Of a stretch of 45,886 bases of DNA, positions 8,366 through 14,366 are shown one piece after another (position 1 is the stretch's first letter; every line of letters starts with the position of its first letter). The stretch is from Akkermansiaceae bacterium (GTDB lineage: Bacteria > Verrucomicrobiota > Verrucomicrobiia > Verrucomicrobiales > Akkermansiaceae): positions 1 through 45,886 of the forward strand of contig JANXMQ010000017.1 of NCBI GenBank assembly GCA_025354565.1, read 5' to 3'. Under the pieces are notes generated by a model. The model saw nothing but the letters and a program-made list of their open reading frames with translations. It did not search any database and was not told where the DNA came from. A program made the translations under genes and the position numbers.

Positions 8366-8659
8366 TCAGCGCTGATCGAGATACTGCTGGATGCGCTCCG
8401 CCTTGCGTAACAGATAGGGTGTGTGGCGGTCGGAAAGCTCTAGGAACGACTTGAGCGTCTTCATGAGCTGGGTGAACTCGGTGGCGAATTTATCCTGCTC
8501 CTGATCCTGCCAAGTGTCGCCCAAGGCGGTGAAACGGGTCATCAGCGAACCCGTCCGCTCGCGCAGATCGCCATTAAAACGCTTCAACTCCGCTGCAAAT
8601 CGGCGGACCTCCTCTGGGTCGATGATGGCTTGTGACATGGTGCTGGTGGTGGAATTCAT
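8366..8659 (-). CDS. WXG100-family-like protein, first gene of the type VII-like operon
   Basis: The protein has 97 residues, the standard WXG100 length. It is predicted to form two helices separated by a turn carrying Trp50 (ALGDTWQDQEQDKFATEF), preceded by a helix with ERTGSLMTRF and followed by one ending in LRKAERIQQYLDQR. The Trp sits where the WxG turn does in EsxA-type proteins; the Gly is replaced by Asp. The start ATG 8659 has AAGGAAG about 6 nt upstream, a strong site; an internal Met8 is also possible. The stop is 6-18 nt before the next gene. It is the likely secreted or assembly component of the neighbouring FtsK-like ATPase. Confidence 0.7.
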   Translation of the reverse strand: MNSTTSTMSQAIIDPEEVRRFAAELKRFNGDLRERTGSLMTRFTALGDTWQDQEQDKFATEFTQLMKTLKSFLELSDRHTPYLLRKAERIQQYLDQR

Positions 8660-8856
8660 GTTCCACTTCCTTTCATCGGAAGCAAACTCACTTTTCCCGA
8701 TGATGCCAAATTGAATCTCAAATCCAGCGGAAAATTTTCTCGCTCTGGAAAATTAGCCACCACTGCGGGATCTGCCTTTGGGGGCTTTGAAGCTGTTTCA
8801 ATTCATCCTTGCCGGGGAATACTCGGTCGCGCAGTATTCGTGCATGAAACTCGAAA

Positions 8857-8919
8857 AACTAATTTGCTATGCGACGAGTCGTGAAACATCACGACCCGTC
8901 GTCTAATAACACGTTAGGC
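8857..8919 (+). other. attC-like integron recombination site
   Basis: The right simple site is GTCTAAT-AACAC-GTTAGGC (8901-8919), matching the L'-spacer-R' layout of attC with the R' consensus GTTRRRY. Immediately left is a near-perfect stem (GACGAGTCGTGA at 8872-8883 against TCACGACCCGTC at 8889-8900, loop of five). Further left, ACTAAT and TATGCGAC (8858-8874) stand where R'' and L'' should be. Total length is about 63 nt, normal for attC. The recombination point would be G^TTAGGC at 8913. It precedes the first cassette gene by 31 nt. Confidence 0.65.
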
Positions 8920-8950
8920 GCCTCTCCGCACGTCCTTTGAACGAGATCCA

Positions 8951-9310
8951 ATGAATACCCCGAGTTCCACGCCTCCCGCGAGTTCGAGCGCCGTAACACC
9001 GGTTCCGCGCCAAACCGAGATCATCTTTCTCGGCGGCACTTATTTCATCACCGCCATCATTGGCAGTCTTACCATCGCGGCTTGTGGACCAGGCTGTTGC
9101 TTCATTTTCTTCTCCATTCTCGCAGGCGTCTCCGGCTTGCTCATGTTCCGCCAGTCGTTCGCCTCCCGAGTCTTTTGCTTCGTCATGCTTCTGCTTTCAC
9201 TTGTCGGCATGTGGCACGAGAAGGAGGCCAGAGATACATGGGGTCAGCTTGCATTGCGCCATCAGATGCAGCGCCTCCAACCAGAACTCCAGAAGGTTCA
9301 ACCCAAATGA
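8951..9310 (+). CDS. Cassette-encoded small membrane protein
   Basis: This 119-residue protein has a Ser/Pro/Thr-rich N-terminus (PSSTPPASSSAVTPVP) and two or three hydrophobic helices (about residues 25-55 and 57-88, GGTYFITAIIGSLTIAACGP and CCFIFFSILAGVSGLLMF), then a charged amphipathic C-terminal tail. No known family was recognised. It lies just downstream of an attC-like site. Its leader shares TCTcCGCaCGTCC...TGAACGA with the leader of the gene at 9652, and its stop codon is embedded in TGAACGAAGCGCCTAA, the left arm of the next attC-like site. These are the features of an integron cassette gene. Confidence 0.6.
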   Translation: MNTPSSTPPASSSAVTPVPRQTEIIFLGGTYFITAIIGSLTIAACGPGCCFIFFSILAGVSGLLMFRQSFASRVFCFVMLLLSLVGMWHEKEARDTWGQLALRHQMQRLQPELQKVQPK

Positions 9311-9315
9311 ACGAA

Positions 9316-9338
9316 GCGCCTAATGGTCGTTAAGCCAC
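9316..9338 (+). other. Left arm of an attC-like site
   Basis: GCGCCTAAT-GGTC-GTTAAGCCAC directly follows the stop of the 119-residue gene. It has the R''-spacer-L'' layout. Its outer box pairs with GTTAGAC at 9611-9617 and its inner box GTTAAGCCAC pairs at 8 of 10 positions with GTGGCCTAAT at 9596-9605. The two arms are about 280 nt apart, far more than in ordinary attC sites, and enclose a small gene. Confidence 0.5.
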
Positions 9339-9357
9339 ATTGAACACACCCAAAGTT

Positions 9358-9591
9358 ATGATGACATTAAAGCTAAAACTGATACTGACAGCCGCACTCT
9401 TTCTTGTTGCAGCTACCTTGACCTACATGATGTATCAGCATATCGTCGCCACATCTACTAGCTCTGAAAATTTAGATGCCAGATGCGAAGTGATGGGACG
9501 GTTGTGCGGGATGATTATTGGCAGCGGAATGATGCTGATTTGGTTTATGCCATTCTTACGGAAGCTGAGGAAGAGGTTTAGGAAGTCGTGA
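9358..9591 (+). CDS. Small membrane protein nested between attC-like arms
   Basis: This 77-residue protein starts at ATG 9358 (MMTLKLKL); a TTG at 9340 would add six residues. It has two hydrophobic helices (ILTAALFLVAATLTYMMY and CGMIIGSGMMLIWFMPFL) and a basic tail (RKLRKRFRKS). Base composition is more A/T-rich than its neighbours. It is not recognised as any family. It lies between the left arm (9316-9338) and right arm (9596-9617) of an attC-like site. Confidence 0.5.
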   Translation: MMTLKLKLILTAALFLVAATLTYMMYQHIVATSTSSENLDARCEVMGRLCGMIIGSGMMLIWFMPFLRKLRKRFRKS

Positions 9592-9595
9592 CTAT

Positions 9596-9617
9596 GTGGC
9601 CTAATAACATGTTAGAC
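9596..9617 (+). other. Right arm of an attC-like site
   Basis: GTGGCCTAAT-AACAT-GTTAGAC has the same L'-spacer-R' arrangement as the site ending at 8919 (spacers AACAT and AACAC). The expected recombination point is G^TTAGAC at 9611. It precedes the next cassette gene by 34 nt. Confidence 0.6.
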
Positions 9618-9651
9618 TTTTCTGCGCGTCCCCTGTGAACGAAAGGTAAGA

Positions 9652-10035
9652 ATGACCGACACCGACGAACACTCTTTTCTGAAAGACCAACGGTTTTACG
9701 TCGGTTGTTGTGCGAGCATCGCTGTGTTCGTGACTCTCAACGTCGCTACTTACTTCTTTTTCGCCAGCCCGGATGAGGTCGCCAAGTATGGCCTGCCCAA
9801 GTCACACAAAGTCGGACTTCTAAAAACATTTTGGGTCGAGGACAAGATTGGTTTGGTCAACCGAATCAACAACCCGAACCTCCGTTTCAAACCATTTGAA
9901 TCTGAGTTCTACTGGAGCGCGTTTCTCCTCAACATCGCCTTGGCCTCATTTGCTAGTTTTGAGGTAGGTCGCAAGTGCGCCCGGCCAACTAGCCCACCCG
10001 ATAAGGAACAGCCGTCCGCGCCAAATCAGCAATGA
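9652..10035 (+). CDS. Cassette-encoded membrane protein
   Basis: This 127-residue protein has two membrane helices: one near residues 17-38 (VGCCASIAVFVTLNVATYFF) and one near 88-106 (FYWSAFLLNIALASFASFEV). A soluble loop of about 50 residues lies between them, and the C-terminus is hydrophilic and Pro-rich. No family was recognised. The gene starts with ATG after GAAAGGTAAGA. Its stop overlaps TGAACGAAACGCCTAAA (10033-10049), nearly identical to the sequence over the stop of the 119-residue cassette gene, so it is the left arm of a further, right-truncated attC-like site. Context supports an integron cassette gene of unknown function. Confidence 0.6.
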   Translation: MTDTDEHSFLKDQRFYVGCCASIAVFVTLNVATYFFFASPDEVAKYGLPKSHKVGLLKTFWVEDKIGLVNRINNPNLRFKPFESEFYWSAFLLNIALASFASFEVGRKCARPTSPPDKEQPSAPNQQ

Positions 10036-10305
10036 ACGAAACGCCTAAAAATAGAAAGTGCAGCGAAAGACGGCTCCGGCAGTCACGCTGGCGGCTACCG
10101 GCATCCATCTTGCTCTCGAGAGAAATCGTTGGGGAAGTTAGATAATTTGGCTTGCGAGTGAAGGGAGGCGGGTCCGTTTTCCAGTCGGTTTTGGACGATG
10201 GCACCGAGGGCAACACGCGAGAGCACGTGTAATCCCCTTTTGCCGTTGTCGGCTAAAGATCAAAGTCCACCCAATATGATGCGTGACTTGGTGGGGGGCG
10301 AGAAA
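10036..10305. other. Intergenic stretch with a left attC arm and an unassigned frame
   Basis: ACGCCTAAA at 10041-10049 is the left box of an attC-like site; no convincing right half follows, although GTTAGAT occurs at 10137-10143. On the minus strand a 54-codon frame without a start (10259 down to TAG 10095-10097, reading RGLHVLSRVALGAIVQNRLE) looks coding in composition and may be another gene fragment. I cannot assign it. Confidence 0.3.
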
Positions 10306-10590
10306 TTACCGCCGACGACGTAGGAACAGCACCGTGCCGATCAGTCCGAATGCAGCGCTCGCGGGTTCAGGGATGACAGTGAATGTGGCTGTCGGATTGC
10401 CTGCACCTGCTGTAAACCCGAAGATATTGCCCGCAGTATTGGTCCCATTCGTATAAGATTCGGTGTAAATCTGGATGGTGTAGTTGCCGACGCCGAGACC
10501 ATTGAGCAGGTTGGCCGTGCCGTTGGTTACCTGCCAAGTCTTGTTGTTACCAACGTTTGAGATCGGTGTATTCGTTTGAAAGTGCTGAAA
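10306..10590 (-). pseudogene. 5'-truncated PEP-CTERM exported protein
   Basis: The minus strand encodes a Gly/Asn/Thr-rich beta-type domain ending in TVIPEPASAAFGLIGTVLFL and four arginines before TAA (10306-10308). That is a complete PEP-CTERM sorting tail: Pro-Glu-Pro, one hydrophobic helix and a basic end, recognised by exosortase systems. The frame is open upstream only to a TAA at 10591-10593, with no start or signal peptide, and that point coincides with the stop of the next gene. The 5' part has therefore been lost, probably by deletion fusing it to the rluD operon end. No exosortase gene is in the window. Confidence 0.75.
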
Positions 10591-10842
10591 TTATTCCTCC
10601 TCTGCTTCAAGCGGCAGGGCGTCGAGGCTGGCGCGATACGCGGTTTCGTCGAAGGTCCGGTGGGTTCGGAGCATCTGGTCCATCACTGCGCCGAGGCAGA
10701 GAGCGATCTGAGATTTGGCTTCGGCATCCTCGATGCCGAGCTTGATGAGTCGGGCATGGGCACGCGCGACGTAGGGTGTCTGCGGGGAGGTGAGCTGTTG
10801 CTCGACGGCGGCGATCAGGTCGGGAAGGAGGTCGTCATTCAT
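10591..10842 (-). CDS. Small conserved-looking protein coupled to rluD
   Basis: This 83-residue acidic helical protein starts at MNDDLLPDLIAAVEQQLTSP and ends LPLEAEEE. Its ATG (10840-10842) overlaps the 3' end of rluD by 8 nt, so it is translationally coupled. Longer in-frame extensions upstream run antisense-like through rluD and are not credible. There is no signal, membrane segment or recognised domain. It contains YVARAHARLIKLGIEDAEAK, a helix pair possibly of a protein-interaction type. The function is unknown. Confidence 0.65.
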   Translation of the reverse strand: MNDDLLPDLIAAVEQQLTSPQTPYVARAHARLIKLGIEDAEAKSQIALCLGAVMDQMLRTHRTFDETAYRASLDALPLEAEEE

Positions 10843-11767
10843 CACGGAAGAGCGTTGGGGTGAGGTCGGTCCATGGCTTGAATTCCGCGGGGATGGGCGA
10901 CTCGAAACGGACGGGTTTCCCGGTGATCGGATGATCGAAAGCAAGCTTCCAGGCATGCAGCATGAGACGACCGGTTTGCGTAGCAGTTTTGCTGGGCTTG
11001 CCGTAGATCGGATCGCCGACGAGGGGGCAGCCCTTATGCAGGAGGTGAACGCGGATCTGATGGGTACGGCCAGTGTGGAGGTGGCAGTGGACGAGCGCGG
11101 TGCGGCTGGCGGCATCCGTGGCGAGAATTTCGTAATCAGTGATGGCAGTTTTGCCACCGGGGGGATTGATGACAGCCATTTTCTGGCGGTTCACCGGATG
11201 ACGGCCAAGGGAGGTGAAAATCGTGTCTTTGGCGGGTTTTGGAATGCCCTCGGTCACGGCGAGGTAGAGTTTTTCCATGGTGCTGCGCCCGGCGAACTGG
11301 GTGACGAGCGATTGATGAGCGGCGTCGGATTTCGCGACGACGAGGCAGCCAGAGGTGTCCTTGTCGAGACGGTGGACGATGCCGGGACGCTCGACGCCGC
11401 CGATGCCGGAGAGTTTCCCCCGGCAGTGGTGAAGCAGGGCGTTGACCAGGGTGCCGTCGTGATTGCCGGGGGCAGGATGGACGACCATGCCGTGGGCCTT
11501 GTTGATGACGATGAGGTCGTCGTCCTCGAACAGGATTTCCAGCGGAAGATCTTGGGGCGCGTTGTCGAGCGGGACGGCCTCGGGGATGACGATGGTGATT
11601 TTATCGCCGAGTTTCACTGCGTCGCGCGGTTTGGCGGGGTGGCCGTTGATTTGGATGAATTGCTCGCGGATGAGCGTCTGGATGCGCGAGCGGGACAAGT
11701 CCGCAAGGCGGGCGGCGAGAAAGGCGTCGATGCGCGCGCCCGGACTGTCATCGACTTGGATTTCCAC
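10835..11767 (-). CDS. rluD: RluD-family 23S rRNA pseudouridine synthase
   Basis: This 310-residue pseudouridine synthase of the RluA/RluD family isomerises uridine to pseudouridine in large-subunit rRNA. An N-terminal S4 RNA-binding domain spans about residues 11-60 (ARIDAFLAARLADLSRSRIQ). The catalytic motif HRLDKDTSG lies at 132-140 with catalytic Asp135, followed by the conserved GRTHQIRVH motif and LMLHAWKL. Length is normal. The start at 11767 fits the S4 domain beginning. RluD and RluC cannot be fully separated by eye; RluD (U1911/1915/1917) is the more likely because of the S4 domain and the HPAPGNHDGTLVNAL region. It is divergent from the kinase gene. Confidence 0.88.
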   Translation of the reverse strand: MEIQVDDSPGARIDAFLAARLADLSRSRIQTLIREQFIQINGHPAKPRDAVKLGDKITIVIPEAVPLDNAPQDLPLEILFEDDDLIVINKAHGMVVHPAPGNHDGTLVNALLHHCRGKLSGIGGVERPGIVHRLDKDTSGCLVVAKSDAAHQSLVTQFAGRSTMEKLYLAVTEGIPKPAKDTIFTSLGRHPVNRQKMAVINPPGGKTAITDYEILATDAASRTALVHCHLHTGRTHQIRVHLLHKGCPLVGDPIYGKPSKTATQTGRLMLHAWKLAFDHPITGKPVRFESPIPAEFKPWTDLTPTLFRDE

Positions 11768-11797
11768 GGCCAGAGTGTCGCTGTGAGAAAATGTGTC

Positions 11798-11829
11798 GCA
11801 AGTTTCAAGTTTGCAGTTTCAAGTTTGCA
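11798..11829 (+). repeat. Perfect 14-nt tandem duplication between divergent genes
   Basis: AGTTTCAAGTTTGC occurs at 11801-11814 and again at 11815-11828, within an A/T-rich block in a GC-rich region. The 14-nt unit itself contains AAGTTT-like half repeats. It separates rluD (minus) from the kinase gene (plus), so it lies in the shared promoter region. Confidence 0.8.
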
Positions 11830-11852
11830 CTCGGATGCCACGTAGTTAGCCT

Positions 11853-14234
11853 ATGTCCATGCCGGAACGAGCCGAGACCATTGCCTATTGCCACGCGTGC
11901 GGGAGTGCGATGGATGTGTCCGCAGTTGCGCCATTCACCAATGTCGAGTGCCCGGCCTGTGGCAAACACACGCGGGTGAAGCGCGAGTTCGGACCCTACA
12001 CACTGCTGCGCCGCCATGCTCTGGGCGGGATGAGCATGGTGTTCGTCGCTCAAGACAACACGCTGGACCGGGAGGTGGCGTTGAAAATTCTCAGTGAAGA
12101 GTTCTCGGCGGACGAGCGGCGGATCGCGGCCTTCGAGGAGGAGGCGCGGATCACCGCTTCGTTCAGCCATCCGCATGTGGTGCGGGTGCTGCGGACGGGT
12201 CGGGCCTTCGAGCGCTTTTACATCGCCATGGAATTCGTGCCGGGCGGTCATTTCGAGCACCAGATCCGCGAGCGTGGGAAAATCCCCGAACTGGAGCTGC
12301 TGCCGCTCGCCATTCAGGTCGCGCAGGGACTCAAGGCCGCTCATGCGGCGGGTCTGATCCACCGCGACGTGAAGCCGGGAAATATATTGTTAGACGCCGA
12401 GGGCCATGCGAAAATCGTGGATTTCGGACTCGCCCTCGTGACACAGGGTGGCAGCGCTCAGGCAACCGAACTCTGGGCCACGCCGTATTACGTGCCGCCG
12501 GAAACGATCGAAGGTTACCCCGAGGATTTCCGGTCCGACATCTATGCCTTCGGGGCCACACTCTATCATGCACTGGCTGGCAAGCCGTCGTGCGGCGAGG
12601 AAACCATGTCCACCGATGTTTTACGCGAGGTGAAAAAAAAGGTGGTTCCGCTAGGCGTCGCAGATCCCAAGCTCTCGGCGGACGTCTGCCGGATCGTGGA
12701 GCGGGCCATGGCCTATGAACCGAACGACCGGTTCTCGTCTTATGACGAAATGATCGCGCTGTTAGAGATGGCCCTGAAACGTCTCAAATCAGGGACAGCA
12801 GGGACCTCGGGCAGTGCGGCGAAGCGCCGGGCGAAGAAAAAGCGCGGTGAGACATTCAACGTCGTGGCCGCCATCGGCCTCTTGTGTGCGGCGATCGGTG
12901 GCGGCATCTGGTGGGTCAACCGCAAAAACGAGCCATCGCTGGAAATCAAAAAGCCCGGGTTGACCAATAGCACGCCGATCATCCCGGAGGCCACGACTGC
13001 TGACTCGACAGATATTGCCCGCGACTACCGTGAGGCCCGGGCGGCGGTGGAGGCTCATGATTTTACCCGGGCCGCTGAGGATTTCGCGAAACTGCTGGAA
13101 AACCCCAAGGTGCAAGAGCCGACTCGCACATGGGCAGGCGTCGAAGCCGTGGCCGCCAACTATCTGGACGGGCAAGCCGCAGAAGCAAGGAACCAAGCCA
13201 AGGCGACATCCGCCCATCTGGTGACCGTCCCGCTGGATTCGCGCCTTGTGGGCATGGCTACGGTCTTGGAGAAAGTAATGTTGTTGCCCGCTATCCCCGC
13301 CAATGACACGGAAGTTGCGGAGGCCGATGCCACGCATGTCATGACTTGGATGCTGGCCGGTCTGAAAAACTGGGAACAAGGCCTCGCTGAACCTGCAACC
13401 GCGTGTTTTACGGCTGCCGCCACCGCGAAAATTTCAGCAGAGGATTCCTGGCTGACCATCTATCAGAAACTCGCGCAGGACTATCTGGCGGACTATTCCG
13501 CACTCTCCAGTCCCGTATTCGCGGGGTATCCCAAAGATGATGCTGGCTGCAATGCCGCCATTGCCGAGCTCGACACAATTCTCCCCAAGCTGAAAACCCG
13601 TGGCCGCGCCCGCTACGATGTCCGGGCCTGGCAACTCGATTTAGCCAAACATGCGAAACTGTTAGCCACCGCCAAAAGCGGCTCAACCGGGTCATCCCAT
13701 CCCCCCGCCTCCTGGGATTTGGTCGCGATGATGGCGAAACTGGAAAGCTTCACGAAAGACTGCCGATTCATCGAAGCATCGGCTTATCTGAAGTCGCTGG
13801 GGGCAGATACCCAGGGCGCGACCCGGACGTCCCTGATCGCGCTGACAGACTCCGCCGTTATCTTCCTAACCGATTTAGCAAAGGACCTCGCCAAAGAAGC
13901 TGTCAGCGGCGAATTCTCCCTGAAATCCGGGGAAGTCATCCGAAAAATTGCTGCGGATGACGCCGGGATCATCACCACCACCGATGGCAACGGGCAGGTG
14001 CATCACTCGACATGGGCGGATTTATCGTCTGACACACTCATCGAGCTACATCGGATTTTCGTTAAAAATTCACCCAGCGAGCAGGAACGACTTCGCCGCC
14101 ATGAGTGCGCGATTTCCTACGACTGGCTGGCGGGAAATCGTGAACACGCGCTCACCGCTGCCGCTACCCTCTCGCAAACCAGCCCCGCATTCAAACAGCG
14201 TTGGGACAAACTCGCCAGCGGTTTGCCGAAGTGA
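11853..14234 (+). CDS. Membrane serine/threonine protein kinase with N-terminal zinc ribbon
   Basis: The protein has 793 residues. Residues 13-36 form a zinc ribbon (CHACG and CPACG). The Hanks-type kinase domain (about 47-315) has a glycine loop ALGGMSMVF, the ATP-anchoring Lys in VALKIL, catalytic HRDVKPGNILLD (near 168) and metal-binding DFGLA (near 190). A basic juxtamembrane segment (KRRAKKKRG) precedes one membrane helix (about 332-352, VVAAIGLLCAAIGGGIWWV). The C-terminal 430 residues are helical, TPR-like and periplasmic, perhaps a sensor. All catalytic residues are present, so it should be active. Start 11853 has a second in-frame ATG two codons later. No cognate phosphatase or FHA protein is adjacent. 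It lies 3.2 kb from the type VII-like operon, but nothing in sequence links them. Confidence 0.9.
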   Translation: MSMPERAETIAYCHACGSAMDVSAVAPFTNVECPACGKHTRVKREFGPYTLLRRHALGGMSMVFVAQDNTLDREVALKILSEEFSADERRIAAFEEEARITASFSHPHVVRVLRTGRAFERFYIAMEFVPGGHFEHQIRERGKIPELELLPLAIQVAQGLKAAHAAGLIHRDVKPGNILLDAEGHAKIVDFGLALVTQGGSAQATELWATPYYVPPETIEGYPEDFRSDIYAFGATLYHALAGKPSCGEETMSTDVLREVKKKVVPLGVADPKLSADVCRIVERAMAYEPNDRFSSYDEMIALLEMALKRLKSGTAGTSGSAAKRRAKKKRGETFNVVAAIGLLCAAIGGGIWWVNRKNEPSLEIKKPGLTNSTPIIPEATTADSTDIARDYREARAAVEAHDFTRAAEDFAKLLENPKVQEPTRTWAGVEAVAANYLDGQAAEARNQAKATSAHLVTVPLDSRLVGMATVLEKVMLLPAIPANDTEVAEADATHVMTWMLAGLKNWEQGLAEPATACFTAAATAKISAEDSWLTIYQKLAQDYLADYSALSSPVFAGYPKDDAGCNAAIAELDTILPKLKTRGRARYDVRAWQLDLAKHAKLLATAKSGSTGSSHPPASWDLVAMMAKLESFTKDCRFIEASAYLKSLGADTQGATRTSLIALTDSAVIFLTDLAKDLAKEAVSGEFSLKSGEVIRKIAADDAGIITTTDGNGQVHHSTWADLSSDTLIELHRIFVKNSPSEQERLRRHECAISYDWLAGNREHALTAAATLSQTSPAFKQRWDKLASGLPK

Positions 14235-14311
14235 GGCGCGGCCTCGAATGGCACGCTGTTTGGCAGAATTTTAAAGAGAAAGACTCGGAGCAGGATGCTC
14301 AGACAACGGTC

Positions 14312-14328
14312 TGGAGTAAGACACTCCA
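14312..14328. terminator. Small inverted repeat between convergent genes
   Basis: TGGAGT (14312-14317) and ACTCCA (14323-14328) form a 6-bp stem with a 5-nt loop in the 132-bp gap between the kinase and puuD-like genes, which face each other. There is no T-run, so it is only a weak candidate for a shared terminator. Confidence 0.25.
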
Positions 14329-14366
14329 ACCACTTTGCTGAACTACGTGCCACTCGTGCAGCCGCC

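Noticed and set aside
10137-10143. GTTAGAT as a possible right end of a third attC site
   Set aside because: No matching L' box or arm complementarity to 10041-10049, and GTTAG is very common in this window.
10790-11845. Long plus-strand frame of 351 codons opposite rluD
   Set aside because: It is a GC-rich antisense shadow; the minus strand encodes a complete RluD with S4 domain and HRLDKD motif.
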